DNA of 64,000 bases, taken from Balneola sp. (GTDB taxonomy: Bacteria > Bacteroidota > Rhodothermia > Balneolales > Balneolaceae). The stretch spans positions 124,001 through 188,000 of the forward strand of contig JAEPNB010000005.1 of NCBI GenBank assembly GCA_017643645.1. Reading direction: 5' to 3'. Of this stretch, positions 1 to 8,089 are shown one piece after another. Both the position numbers and the translations under genes were made by a program. Within the stretch, counting starts at the first letter, position 1. Every line of letters begins with the position of its first letter. The notes beneath the pieces were generated by a model, which saw only the letters and a list, made by a program, of their open reading frames with translations, was not told the origin of the DNA and ran no database searches.

Positions 1-2
1 AT

Positions 3-1511
3 GCCATCAACTCTTTTATAATAAACTATTACGGTGAAGAAAATCATTTCCCTGTTTATGATTTTGCCGAAGTAATTGATGATGCCGACTACACAACTAC
101 TATGGAAAAAGAAGCGGGATTTGATATCAATGCTTTTGATGACCCTGATTTTGAAGAAGGTTGGTTATACGAAGGCGTTTTCGAAAATAAGATCGCCATT
201 ATAGGTGCAACCATGCCTGCTCTGAAAGATTTCTATAAAACTCCCCTCATGAAAACGGAAATCAATTCTTTGGGAGAGAAAGAAGAACTTTTACGCCCGG
301 GGTATGAAATTCATGCACATGCCATTCAAACTATTTTGGATGGCAACTATATCAGCAGACAAAGCGCTGCTACCGTGCTTCTGCTTATGGCTCTATTTTC
401 TCTTCTTCTGGTGTTTATCAACCGGTTCTTTGGTCCTATTTGGGGTGGAATTTCAATGTTTTCATTTATGGGTGGATACACTTTTATAGTAATTCAGACC
501 TTTTTGAATGCCAATCTTTTTTTGAATCTCACGGCAATTTTACTAACTCTTTTCGTGGCACAAGTTGGTACAATAGCGTATCAGTATTTTGTTGAGCAGA
601 AAGAGAAAAGACGTATTCAAGGTATGTTTTCTTCCTATGTGTCGCCTACGCTGGTTGAACAAATGGTAGAATCCGGTACTGATCCCGAACTTGGCGGAGA
701 AGAAACTTATATGACTGCTTTTTTTAGCGATATAGAATCCTTTTCTACTTTTTCGGAGCAGATGAGCCCAACGCAATTGGTTACGTTGATCAATGAATAT
801 TTAACATCAATGACTAATATTCTTACAGATAAGGGAGGAACTTTAGATAAATATATTGGTGATGCTATTGTGGCTTTCTTTGGAGCCCCGCTTCCTTTTG
901 AAGATCACGCATTACGAGCTTGTGTTGCCTCCCAGTTAATGCAAAAAGAGCTGAATGTCCTTCGCGACAAATGGCAAAAAGATGGCTGGCCTGATATTGT
1001 CGCTAATATGAAAAACCGAATTGGAATGAATACCGGAGAAATGATTACCGGAAACATGGGTTCAGAAAATCGATTCAACTATACCATGATGGGAGATAAT
1101 GTAAATCTCGCCGCACGGTGTGAGAGCGGTGCAAAAGCATTCGGTGTTTACAACATGATCACTGAGTCCACAAAAATTGAAGCTGAAAAATTTGGCAACG
1201 ATTGTGTATTCCGCTATCTGGATAAGATCGTTGTGAAAGGAAGAACACAGCCCGTAAAAATGTTTGAGGTTGCAGATCTTCGCTCAGAAGCTTCTCAAAA
1301 TCTCTTCGATTGTATTGGATTGTATGAGCAGGGAATGGAAAAATACTTAACTCAAAATTGGGACGAAGCAATTAAACTGTTCAATAAATCCCTCGAATTG
1401 GAAGTTCATGAAAATAATCCCTCACTCATACTCCTTGACAGAGCTAAAGAATTAAAGAAAAATCCTCCCGGAGATGCTTGGGACGGCGTTTTTGTAATGA
1501 AGAGCAAATAG
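3..1511 (+). CDS. CHASE2-type class III adenylate/guanylate cyclase, 5-prime truncated
   Basis: The frame is open from the first bases of the window, so the start lies upstream and the ATG at 102 is internal. The visible product has the end of an extracytoplasmic CHASE2-like sensor, a cluster of hydrophobic segments (about nt 355-590), then a class III cyclase domain. The catalytic signatures are FFSDIESFSTFSE near nt 718 and GGTLDKYIGDAIVAFFGAP near nt 838, which supply the two metal-binding aspartates. The tail after about nt 1280 resembles a short TPR-like helix pair. The role is inferred as a membrane cyclase making a cyclic nucleotide in response to an outside signal. A cNMP-binding histidine kinase lies at 54777-56174, but no link between them is shown. 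Confidence 0.9.
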   Translation, partial: AINSFIINYYGEENHFPVYDFAEVIDDADYTTTMEKEAGFDINAFDDPDFEEGWLYEGVFENKIAIIGATMPALKDFYKTPLMKTEINSLGEKEELLRPGYEIHAHAIQTILDGNYISRQSAATVLLLMALFSLLLVFINRFFGPIWGGISMFSFMGGYTFIVIQTFLNANLFLNLTAILLTLFVAQVGTIAYQYFVEQKEKRRIQGMFSSYVSPTLVEQMVESGTDPELGGEETYMTAFFSDIESFSTFSEQMSPTQLVTLINEYLTSMTNILTDKGGTLDKYIGDAIVAFFGAPLPFEDHALRACVASQLMQKELNVLRDKWQKDGWPDIVANMKNRIGMNTGEMITGNMGSENRFNYTMMGDNVNLAARCESGAKAFGVYNMITESTKIEAEKFGNDCVFRYLDKIVVKGRTQPVKMFEVADLRSEASQNLFDCIGLYEQGMEKYLTQNWDEAIKLFNKSLELEVHENNPSLILLDRAKELKKNPPGDAWDGVFVMKSK

Positions 1512-1582
1512 ATTTTAGAGGTCAGTATTTAGTACTTAGAGTAAAATTAGCTAAGTACTAAATACTGATTACTAAAAATCTA
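1510..1582 (+). terminator. Long AT-rich inverted repeat after the cyclase gene
   Basis: TCAGTATTTAGTACTTAG (1522-1539) is matched exactly by its reverse complement at 1551-1568, with an 11-nt loop. Imperfect outer arms (AGATTTTAG and CTAAAAATCT) extend the hairpin to about 1510-1582. It starts at the cyclase stop codon and lies before the SRP RNA, so a transcript-end hairpin is the simplest reading. It is not GC-rich and has no long U tract, so it is not a classic intrinsic terminator. Confidence 0.55.
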
Positions 1583-1613
1583 AATTCTACTTACTCTTCT
1601 CCATTAAAACCTG

Positions 1614-1621
1614 TATCTTTG
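1614..1621 (+). promoter_or_regulatory. TAnnTTTG-type promoter element of the SRP RNA
   Basis: TATCTTTG fits the Bacteroidota -7 element TAnnTTTG and ends 11 nt before the first paired base of the SRP RNA. I saw no convincing upstream TTG element at the usual distance. The assignment rests on consensus and position only. Confidence 0.45.
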
Positions 1622-1632
1622 TCACCCTTTTA

Positions 1633-1730
1633 GGGCAAGTCCTATACAGCCAGCTCCCTTTGAACTCCGTCAGGGCAGGAATGCAGCAGCGGTAATCTGG
1701 TCGTAGCGGTGTGATATAGATCGCTTGCCC
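1633..1730 (+). ncRNA. ffs: Signal recognition particle RNA, small bacterial type
   Basis: The ends GGGCAAG (1633-1639) and CTTGCCC (1724-1730) pair to close a single long hairpin. The apical part holds the conserved SRP domain IV pattern around GTCAGGGCAGGAATGCAGCA (about 1668-1687), where Ffh binds. A run of seven T at 1731-1737 follows and would terminate transcription. It overlaps the last bases of the converging ypdA-like gene. The length of about 98 nt fits the small 4.5S type. In the cell it pairs with Ffh to target nascent membrane proteins. Confidence 0.93.
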
Positions 1731-1735
1731 TTTTT

Positions 1736-2695
1736 TTATTTCCCCAATCTCTCCTCAATATGGCTGGCAATCTGATTTGCATGCACTCTCGAGTTTTCAA
1801 TAAAAAGCCTGCTTGTATCTAATCCTCCACACACTACACCTGCTACATAAACTCCTTTTCGCTTGGTCTCTAAACTATCTTCTTTGTAAACCGGCATACA
1901 TTTTTCATCATCTGTAAGTTCGATTTGGAATTTTTCCATCAAAGGATAGTTGGGGTGATATCCCGTCATCGCTAGAACAAAATCGTTCTTAATAGTTTTC
2001 TCGCCTTCAGGAGTTTTTAGCACAACTTCTTTTTCCCGGATCTCTTTTATCTCGGTATTAAAATAACCTGTAATTTCTTCATTCTTAATTCGGTTTTCGA
2101 TATCCGGTTTTACCCAGTATTTCACCGACGGCTTTATCGTATCATATTTCACAGCAACAGAAACTTCCGCTCCTGCCCGATAGCATTCCAGCGCAGCATC
2201 CACTGCAGAGTTTCCCCCACCAACAACCAGTACTTTTTGCCAAGCATAAGGGTGCGGTTCGTCATAGTAATGTTTTACTTTTGTTAATTCTTCACCCGGG
2301 ACCCCCATCATATTAGCGCTTCCATAAAACCCGGTAGCAACAACTACTTTTTCTGCCTTGTACACATCTTTGTCTGTTTTCACAGTGAAGTCTCCGTCTT
2401 TCCCTTCTAAGGCTTCCACGGATTCATACAGGTGAATAGGCAACTCAAAGCTTTCCGCAACTCTGCGGTAATATTCAAGAGCTTCGCTTCGTGTTGGTTT
2501 GGGACCATGTGAAATGAAAGGAACATCACCTATTTCAAGCCTGTCAGACGTTGAAAAGAATGTCATATTTGTTGGATAATTGAATAAAGAATTAACCAGA
2601 CAACCCTTTTCAATAATTTTAAACGGAATATTTTTTCTTTTAAGCTGAATTCCTGTTGCCAGTCCTATCGGACCGGCTCCTATAATAATTACCAT
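1736..2695 (-). CDS. ypdA: YpdA-family FAD/NAD(P)-dependent (putative bacillithiol disulfide) reductase
   Basis: The 319-residue product has an N-terminal FAD-binding GAGPIG motif at residues 6-11 and a second nucleotide-binding motif, VVGGGNSAVDAA, near residue 165. The stretch NYPTNMTFFSTSDRLEIGD (about residues 39-57) is characteristic of YpdA. Members are believed to reduce bacillithiol disulfide with NADPH, so the gene hints at bacillithiol use; no bsh genes are in the window to confirm this. It is convergent with the SRP RNA, and its stop codon lies in the RNA's terminal T-run. The YheT gene lies just upstream on the same strand. Confidence 0.88.
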   Translation of the reverse strand: MVIIIGAGPIGLATGIQLKRKNIPFKIIEKGCLVNSLFNYPTNMTFFSTSDRLEIGDVPFISHGPKPTRSEALEYYRRVAESFELPIHLYESVEALEGKDGDFTVKTDKDVYKAEKVVVATGFYGSANMMGVPGEELTKVKHYYDEPHPYAWQKVLVVGGGNSAVDAALECYRAGAEVSVAVKYDTIKPSVKYWVKPDIENRIKNEEITGYFNTEIKEIREKEVVLKTPEGEKTIKNDFVLAMTGYHPNYPLMEKFQIELTDDEKCMPVYKEDSLETKRKGVYVAGVVCGGLDTSRLFIENSRVHANQIASHIEERLGK

Positions 2696-2748
2696 GTATG
2701 AATTTTATTTATATGAATTGCTTTAACATCGCCAAGATACAAATCGTT

Positions 2749-3693
2749 TTAGCTATTTAACCATTTGTTGATCGTTCGGTTTAACCATCCTCTTTTTTGG
2801 CTTATAAACCCAACGTGGCCTCCGGATTCGGTAAATAAAGTTCTGATATACCTGTTCGATTCAAGATCTTCAAAAGGTGCAAACTCAAGCGGACACAAAG
2901 AATCAGCTTTGGAGTGGATCACCAATAACGGTTTTTGAACGCGCTTATAAAAATGCTTTGATGAGCATTGCTCATAATAATCCTCTGCGCCATTAAACCC
3001 ATGGACCGGAGCTGTTACCTGATCATCAAAATCATAAACAGAGCTTCCAGTGAATTTCGGGAAATCAGGAAACTGTTCTCTTTTCAGATCTGACTTTCCT
3101 GAAAGTGTATCCAAAAATCTTTTTTGGTACACTTTATTGAATCCTTTGTCCATTCTTAAAGAGCCTCCTTTTAAATCGTATGGAGGGGAAACTGCAACTG
3201 CCTTACTAACAGTGTGTGTGTCTTCTAATTCCCCGAGCGATTTAACTAATGCATTTCCTCCTAATGAAAAACCAACTGCATAGATTTCAGAATCTGAAAA
3301 ATATTCCTCCATCCAGCTGAAAAGCGTTTTATAATCTTCCGTTTCGCCGGAGTGATACATTCTTCGCTGCAAATTTATCTTATTTCCACAACTTCTGAAA
3401 TTCAGAGCTACGGAAGAAAATCCGGCTTGTCTCAAATCGCTCATTAAATTCTGGATATAATGCCTTTGAGAAGAGCCTTCAAGCCCATGAAAAAGTGCTA
3501 CGACGGGTTTTCCGTTTTTAAGATCCACTACTTCCAGTTCCAGAAAATCATCGTCCGGAGTAGGTATCTCAACCCTTTCTGATTCAGGATCTTTAGTTTC
3601 AGAAAATGAAGCGATTACAGTTTGTGTATGAACTTCTGGAGCCCACCAAACCGGATTAAATTTTTCGAACTGAATTTTATCTTCATCAACCAT
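2749..3693 (-). CDS. YheT-family alpha/beta hydrolase
   Basis: The 314-residue product has the YheT/ABHD1-3 pattern: a VALFHGLEGSS oxyanion region, NFRSCG, the nucleophile elbow GFSLGGN with catalytic Ser, and a C-terminal GGHVGF carrying the catalytic His. There is no signal peptide, so it is probably a cytoplasmic esterase; its substrate is unknown. It is 53 nt upstream of ypdA on the same strand and may be co-transcribed with it. Confidence 0.85.
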   Translation of the reverse strand: MVDEDKIQFEKFNPVWWAPEVHTQTVIASFSETKDPESERVEIPTPDDDFLELEVVDLKNGKPVVALFHGLEGSSQRHYIQNLMSDLRQAGFSSVALNFRSCGNKINLQRRMYHSGETEDYKTLFSWMEEYFSDSEIYAVGFSLGGNALVKSLGELEDTHTVSKAVAVSPPYDLKGGSLRMDKGFNKVYQKRFLDTLSGKSDLKREQFPDFPKFTGSSVYDFDDQVTAPVHGFNGAEDYYEQCSSKHFYKRVQKPLLVIHSKADSLCPLEFAPFEDLESNRYIRTLFTESGGHVGFISQKRGWLNRTINKWLNS

Positions 3694-3819
3694 CCCTGAA
3701 GATACTGGTGATTTATATTTATTTCAGTTTATGCTGATATGTTTTGTCTAAGAAGTTCATAGATTTATTTGGCGTAAGATTTCTAACTCTTATTTTCTTT
3801 CTCATTCAAAAAATCAGAT

Positions 3820-4746
3820 TTGCAGAGCGTAGCACGAAATCATTTTCCACAATATGTATTCAGGGATGGAACCAAGCTTCTTTGGAACCCGATTCTGAAA
3901 AAATCATTTGCTGACTTGCCAGAAGAAAGAGTTCGTCTTCAGCTTATTGAATACCTGACCCTGGAAGCAGGCTTTTCAACATCCAGAATCTCTTTTGAGT
4001 CGCCTGTGAACTTACCCAGAGATAAATCTGCATCCCGGACTGATATTATCTGCTACAACAAAGATTTCAAGCCTTTGTTATTGGTTGAATGTAAAGCTCC
4101 GGATATTCCTCTTACAGAAAAAGCTTCGGTACAAATTGCTCGCTACAATCAAAAAATTGGAGCTCCTTTACTTCTTATTTCAAATGGCGTAGATGATTTT
4201 TGGTTTAAAAATTCATCGGGATCGATAAATAATCTCAATGAAATACCTAAAGAATTCAAAGCTCAATCAACTTTGAAAAGAGACTTTGAGTATTGGAATA
4301 AAAGAGGGTTTGCCGGAAGCAAAACACATCCGGAAGCAAGAAAATGGGTACTGGAAAGTTGTGAGTTTTTATATGACGCTGAAAGAAATTCTCTGACAAA
4401 GTATTTTAAGTTCGAAGGTGCCTCGAAAGAATTACTTCTGCCCAACTACTACAGCATCTTTAATGTTGAGAAAAATATTAAATTAGCTGTGGCTTTAACA
4501 GGTACTCCTTTTGGATCAACAAGACTAAACTGTGTTTTGAATAAAAGCGGGGAGAATACAGCCTTTCTATCATCTTCTTTAGATCTTCTCGCAAGCGGAG
4601 ATTCAAAAAATACTACTAAACAATCCGTAGCCGGTATTTTCAATATCGATCTTCATAAAGAGATAGCCTTCAATTTTGAACAGCCTTTAAACAACTTAAT
4701 TTATTTGCTGTCAGAATTTTTAGGCAAAAATTTACAGAACCCTTAA
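3820..4746 (+). CDS. Stand-alone HsdR N-terminal-type (PD-(D/E)XK) protein with unknown C-terminal half
   Basis: The 308-residue product starts at a TTG; no in-frame ATG exists in the first third. Residues about 30-140 match the type I restriction HsdR N-terminal nuclease fold: PEERVR, RTDIICY with D75, and LLLVECKAP with E90 and K92. The PD-(D/E)XK triad therefore looks intact. Residues about 160-308 have no domain I recognise. No hsdS, hsdM or helicase gene is adjacent. Short stand-alone HsdR-N proteins are common in Bacteroidota, and from memory they are usually near 150 residues, so this one is long. Its end overlaps the converging DksA-like gene by 4 bp. It could be a defence or DNA-repair nuclease; the function is unproven. 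Confidence 0.7.
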   Translation: MQSVARNHFPQYVFRDGTKLLWNPILKKSFADLPEERVRLQLIEYLTLEAGFSTSRISFESPVNLPRDKSASRTDIICYNKDFKPLLLVECKAPDIPLTEKASVQIARYNQKIGAPLLLISNGVDDFWFKNSSGSINNLNEIPKEFKAQSTLKRDFEYWNKRGFAGSKTHPEARKWVLESCEFLYDAERNSLTKYFKFEGASKELLLPNYYSIFNVEKNIKLAVALTGTPFGSTRLNCVLNKSGENTAFLSSSLDLLASGDSKNTTKQSVAGIFNIDLHKEIAFNFEQPLNNLIYLLSEFLGKNLQNP

Positions 4747-5186
4747 CCTGTGACTTCCTTTACACTTAATCTCTCTTTTCCGTCAGGTTCTATATTTCCT
4801 TCCATAGCATCTACACTGTGAACGGCATATGGCATAATCTCCAGCCGCTCTTTTTGAATCCGATCCCCGGTTACAACACAGGTTCCATAATTTCCGGTTT
4901 CGATACGGTCTAACGCCACTTTAATTTTTTCGAGTTTTTTCTTCTGTTTTTCGATCAGAGTGTACTTCGTTTCTCTTTGTTCTTCCAAGGAACCTAAATT
5001 CCCTTGATGATGTGCAGATGAAGAAGCTCTGTCACCTTTATTTGCTTCAATCTCTTCTAAAGATTGCTCAAGATCATTAATCTTATTTTCCGCTTCTTTT
5101 TGCTCATAAACGAGTTTGTTTTTGAAGTGATCGAGTTCCTTTTCAGTAAGTGCTGTATTGTCGACGGGAGTTTCGTTACCTGACAT
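4743..5186 (-). CDS. TraR/DksA-family protein without zinc-finger cysteines
   Basis: The 147-residue product has a long N-terminal helical hairpin (about residues 12-100) followed by ETGNYGTCVVTGDRIQKERL, the family signature. Where DksA carries a four-cysteine zinc finger, only one cysteine remains here (YGTC). Cysteine-poor DksA-like proteins are known in Bacteroidota, so this is probably a functional variant rather than decay. DksA proteins bind RNA polymerase through the secondary channel and modulate initiation. It overlaps the end of the HsdR-N-like gene by 4 bp. Confidence 0.8.
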   Translation of the reverse strand: MSGNETPVDNTALTEKELDHFKNKLVYEQKEAENKINDLEQSLEEIEANKGDRASSSAHHQGNLGSLEEQRETKYTLIEKQKKKLEKIKVALDRIETGNYGTCVVTGDRIQKERLEIMPYAVHSVDAMEGNIEPDGKERLSVKEVTG

Positions 5187-5322
5187 AAATTCTCAATTTG
5201 TGTTATTGTTCTCTTTCTATCTATCATTATAACAGGCTATCCAAGCTCATCATTTCATGTTTATGATCAAGCACTTAGTCTATTAACATTTCTGTATTAT
5301 ATTCAGATAAATAATTTGAAAT

Positions 5323-5736
5323 ATGGCAGGATATTCAGGCACTCCATTATTAAAAAAACTTGGCGTTAAACCCGGTTATAAAATTCTCTTTGTGAATGAG
5401 CCCGATCATTATCAGAGTTTGCTGGGGGATTTCCCGGAAGGAGTTCAACTAGTAAGTCAAACCCATCCCGATCTGATTGACTTTATTCATGTGTTCTGTA
5501 AAACAGAAGAAGAGCTTCACAATTTATTTCCTCCTCTTAAAGAAAAACTCGATAAAAATGGTTTGATCTGGGTTTCCTGGATCAAAAAGGCCTCTAAAAA
5601 TTATGAGACCAATTTTCCTGAAAGTGAAGTTCGTAGTCTTGGGTTAAATATCGGTTTGGTAGATGTGAAGGTATGCGCCGTTGATGAAGACTGGAGCGGA
5701 TTGAAATTTGTATACATAGTAAAAGACCGTAAGTAA
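5323..5736 (+). CDS. DUF3052-like protein
   Basis: The 137-residue product begins MAGYSGTPLLKKLGVKPG, the typical opening of the DUF3052 family, and ends with DWSGLKFVYIVKDRK. There is no signal peptide or membrane segment. The fold recalls a methyltransferase-like Rossmann sheet, but no SAM motif is evident. The function is unknown. It is followed 75 nt later by the cytochrome gene. Confidence 0.7.
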   Translation: MAGYSGTPLLKKLGVKPGYKILFVNEPDHYQSLLGDFPEGVQLVSQTHPDLIDFIHVFCKTEEELHNLFPPLKEKLDKNGLIWVSWIKKASKNYETNFPESEVRSLGLNIGLVDVKVCAVDEDWSGLKFVYIVKDRK

Positions 5737-5811
5737 AATATTGCAACCAAACTTTATTTAATGGAAAAAGAAGATTCTTTCTGTTTAATTGAGGTAACCA
5801 ATTGAATTCTT

Positions 5812-6303
5812 ATGAAAGCTATTTATTTATCATTTACTGCTATTCTGATAAGCTTTGGTATTTCTCAAGTTGATATCAAACAACCTGAAAGTGAAAAGGC
5901 AAACTATTCCGCTTTGGCTGACACTTCAGAATTCGATCAAAAAAAAGCCATCGCCAAACTCCGGGAACAAATTAAAGGCTTGGAAAATGAGCCTTCCGAT
6001 GAGGTTTACAAGAATATTCAGATGTTGAACAGAGTTCCGGCCGGAAGACTAATTTCTATTATGGAAATGGGTTATTCCCGCTCTTTGGGTGTTACCTGTA
6101 TTCATTGTCATGACCCTGAAAACTGGAGCAGTGATGAAAAGGCTGAAAAAATAATAACCAGAGAAATGTCCAAAATGGTTGGGCAAATAAACAATAATCT
6201 GCTCGCAGACATTGAAGCTTTAGGTGATCGCACAGCTATTGTAAATTGCACAACCTGTCACCGTGGTCAAAAAAAGCCCGCTCTTAATATGGATGACAAT
6301 TAA
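5812..6303 (+). CDS. Secreted dihaem c-type cytochrome (reaction-centre cytochrome c-like)
   Basis: The 163-residue product has an N-terminal hydrophobic export segment (residues 1-20) and two haem sites, CIHCH at 96-100 and CTTCH at 146-150. The stretch MGYSRSLGVTCIHCH and the ending CTTCHRGQKKP resemble the photosynthetic-reaction-centre cytochrome c subunit family, which also occurs in non-phototrophs. It is likely a periplasmic electron carrier. The alcohol dehydrogenase gene starts 6 nt after its stop, so the two probably form one transcript. Whether they share a pathway is not shown. Confidence 0.82.
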   Translation: MKAIYLSFTAILISFGISQVDIKQPESEKANYSALADTSEFDQKKAIAKLREQIKGLENEPSDEVYKNIQMLNRVPAGRLISIMEMGYSRSLGVTCIHCHDPENWSSDEKAEKIITREMSKMVGQINNNLLADIEALGDRTAIVNCTTCHRGQKKPALNMDDN

Positions 6304-6309
6304 TTCTTA

Positions 6310-7356
6310 ATGAAAGTAATCACCTTTCAGGGAATTAAATTCGTTCAACTTTCTGATGTCCCTGAGCCTAAAATTATTTCTAAAAAAGACGCCATTGTGA
6401 AAGTGGAACGAGCTGCAATTTGCGGCTCTGATATGCACGTGTATCATGGCAGAGAAACAGGGATTGATATCGGAACTATAATGGGACATGAATTTACCGG
6501 AACAGTTGTAGATACAGGAGAACATGTATCAAATTTTAAAGTTGGTGATCGGGTCCTATCTCCATTTACAGTCAATTGCGGCGAGTGTCATTTTTGTAAA
6601 ATCGGACTAACAGCCAGGTGTGTGAAAAGCCATTTGTATGGTTGGCGGGAAAACGGTTCCGGACTTCATGGTGTTCATGCCGAGTATGTTCGTGTTCCAA
6701 TGGCTGATGCAACTCTGGTTCATCTTCCGGACGATCTCTCATGGGAACAAGGAAATTTACTCTCTGATATTGCCTCCACGGGATATTTCGGTGCTGAATT
6801 GGCAGAATTAAAACCAGATGATGTTTGCGTGGTGATTGGTTGTGGTCCGGTAGGAATAATGGCAATTAAAGCCGCAAAATGTTTGGGCTGTAAAACTATT
6901 TATGCCGTTGATGGTATTGATTTCAGATTAGAATTCGCTAAACGAAATGGTGCAATTCCTGTCAATTATCTGAATGAAAATGTTGTAGAGAAAATCCTTG
7001 AACGAACAAATGGCATTGGAGCAGACTCAGTCATTGAGGCCGTGGGAAGTAAAACGTCTATGAAATCTGCTTTCGATATTCTTCGTCCGGGTGGCATTTT
7101 AGCCTCTGTAGGAGTTCAAGCCTTTGATCAGCTTCCTTTTTCTCCACCCGATATGTATGATAAAAATATTACACTAAAAACTGGTCGTTGTTCATCTCGT
7201 TTTTATGCTGAAAAACTTATCCCGCTGATTCAAAACGGAGATCTTCAACTCACTGATGTAATAACCCACACTTTTGATTTGAAGGATGGGGTGGAAGCGT
7301 ACCGCTTCTTTGATGAAGAGAAGGATAAGTGTTTAAAGGTATTGCTTAAACCTTAA
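6310..7356 (+). CDS. Zinc-dependent alcohol dehydrogenase (MDR family)
   Basis: The 348-residue product is a medium-chain dehydrogenase. Catalytic zinc ligands are visible in AAICGSDMH and GHEFTG, and the structural zinc cluster in CGECHFCKIGLTARC (four cysteines). The Rossmann motif is VVIGCGPVGIMA. It oxidises or reduces an alcohol/aldehyde with NAD(P); substrate cannot be told from sequence. It follows the dihaem cytochrome gene by 6 nt. Confidence 0.88.
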   Translation: MKVITFQGIKFVQLSDVPEPKIISKKDAIVKVERAAICGSDMHVYHGRETGIDIGTIMGHEFTGTVVDTGEHVSNFKVGDRVLSPFTVNCGECHFCKIGLTARCVKSHLYGWRENGSGLHGVHAEYVRVPMADATLVHLPDDLSWEQGNLLSDIASTGYFGAELAELKPDDVCVVIGCGPVGIMAIKAAKCLGCKTIYAVDGIDFRLEFAKRNGAIPVNYLNENVVEKILERTNGIGADSVIEAVGSKTSMKSAFDILRPGGILASVGVQAFDQLPFSPPDMYDKNITLKTGRCSSRFYAEKLIPLIQNGDLQLTDVITHTFDLKDGVEAYRFFDEEKDKCLKVLLKP

Positions 7357-7366
7357 ACAAAGCTCA

Positions 7367-7990
7367 CTAATTCTTAATCGCGCCGATCATTGCCGTGCTT
7401 TCTACAAAGGGAAGTTCCTCTACTCTGTCCATCAATAATGGCTCGTTTCCGGGCTCTGCTTTTAAGGTGACCGTTCTCAGCTGATCTGAGATAATTTTAT
7501 AAGCCACATCTCTGAATTCTCCCATCAACTTCTTCAATGCTTTTCTGTTGATGGAATAATCAAATTCAACAAAATAAGTTTCAACCAGAGCGGTTTCATT
7601 TAAGATCTGCTCTTTTTGTTCTTCTGAAAGCGAAGTCCCTTCTAATAATCTCTCAAGCTTCAAAGCTTCGTTCTTTGATGACTCGAAATAAAATGCAGTT
7701 ACATTTTTATGGTTTCTCAGTTTCTCAATACTCTCATCAGATGGTGAATTTACAATTGAAATCACCAATGGCTTTATGTACTCATCAAGCACATCAATTT
7801 CAAGCTCTCTGAACTGTTCGCGAATAAATCCCGGAGAAACGGTATCAGACAGATACGCTACAAACATTCCTTCCACAAATGTATATCCGCCATTCTGAGC
7901 GTCTTCAATTGAACTGTCATCTATTACTTGTGCACTCACAATTGTTGAGAAACAAAAAACTAAAATCAATGTGGTTAGTGAGCGTATCAT
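7367..7990 (-). CDS. Exported protein of unknown function
   Basis: The 207-residue product has a clear signal peptide, with a hydrophobic stretch about residues 5-18 and likely cleavage after VSA. The mature part is charged and mixed alpha/beta in appearance, with no cysteines and no motif I recognise. It ends 11 nt from the converging alcohol dehydrogenase stop. Confidence 0.6.
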   Translation of the reverse strand: MIRSLTTLILVFCFSTIVSAQVIDDSSIEDAQNGGYTFVEGMFVAYLSDTVSPGFIREQFRELEIDVLDEYIKPLVISIVNSPSDESIEKLRNHKNVTAFYFESSKNEALKLERLLEGTSLSEEQKEQILNETALVETYFVEFDYSINRKALKKLMGEFRDVAYKIISDQLRTVTLKAEPGNEPLLMDRVEELPFVESTAMIGAIKN

Positions 7991-8089
7991 AATTCATTGT
8001 ATTTATTATAACTTAAATAATCAACAATAGAATAGGTAAAAAAGTCTATTAAACCTTATTTTTAAGAAATTAAAGCAAAAGAACATTTC

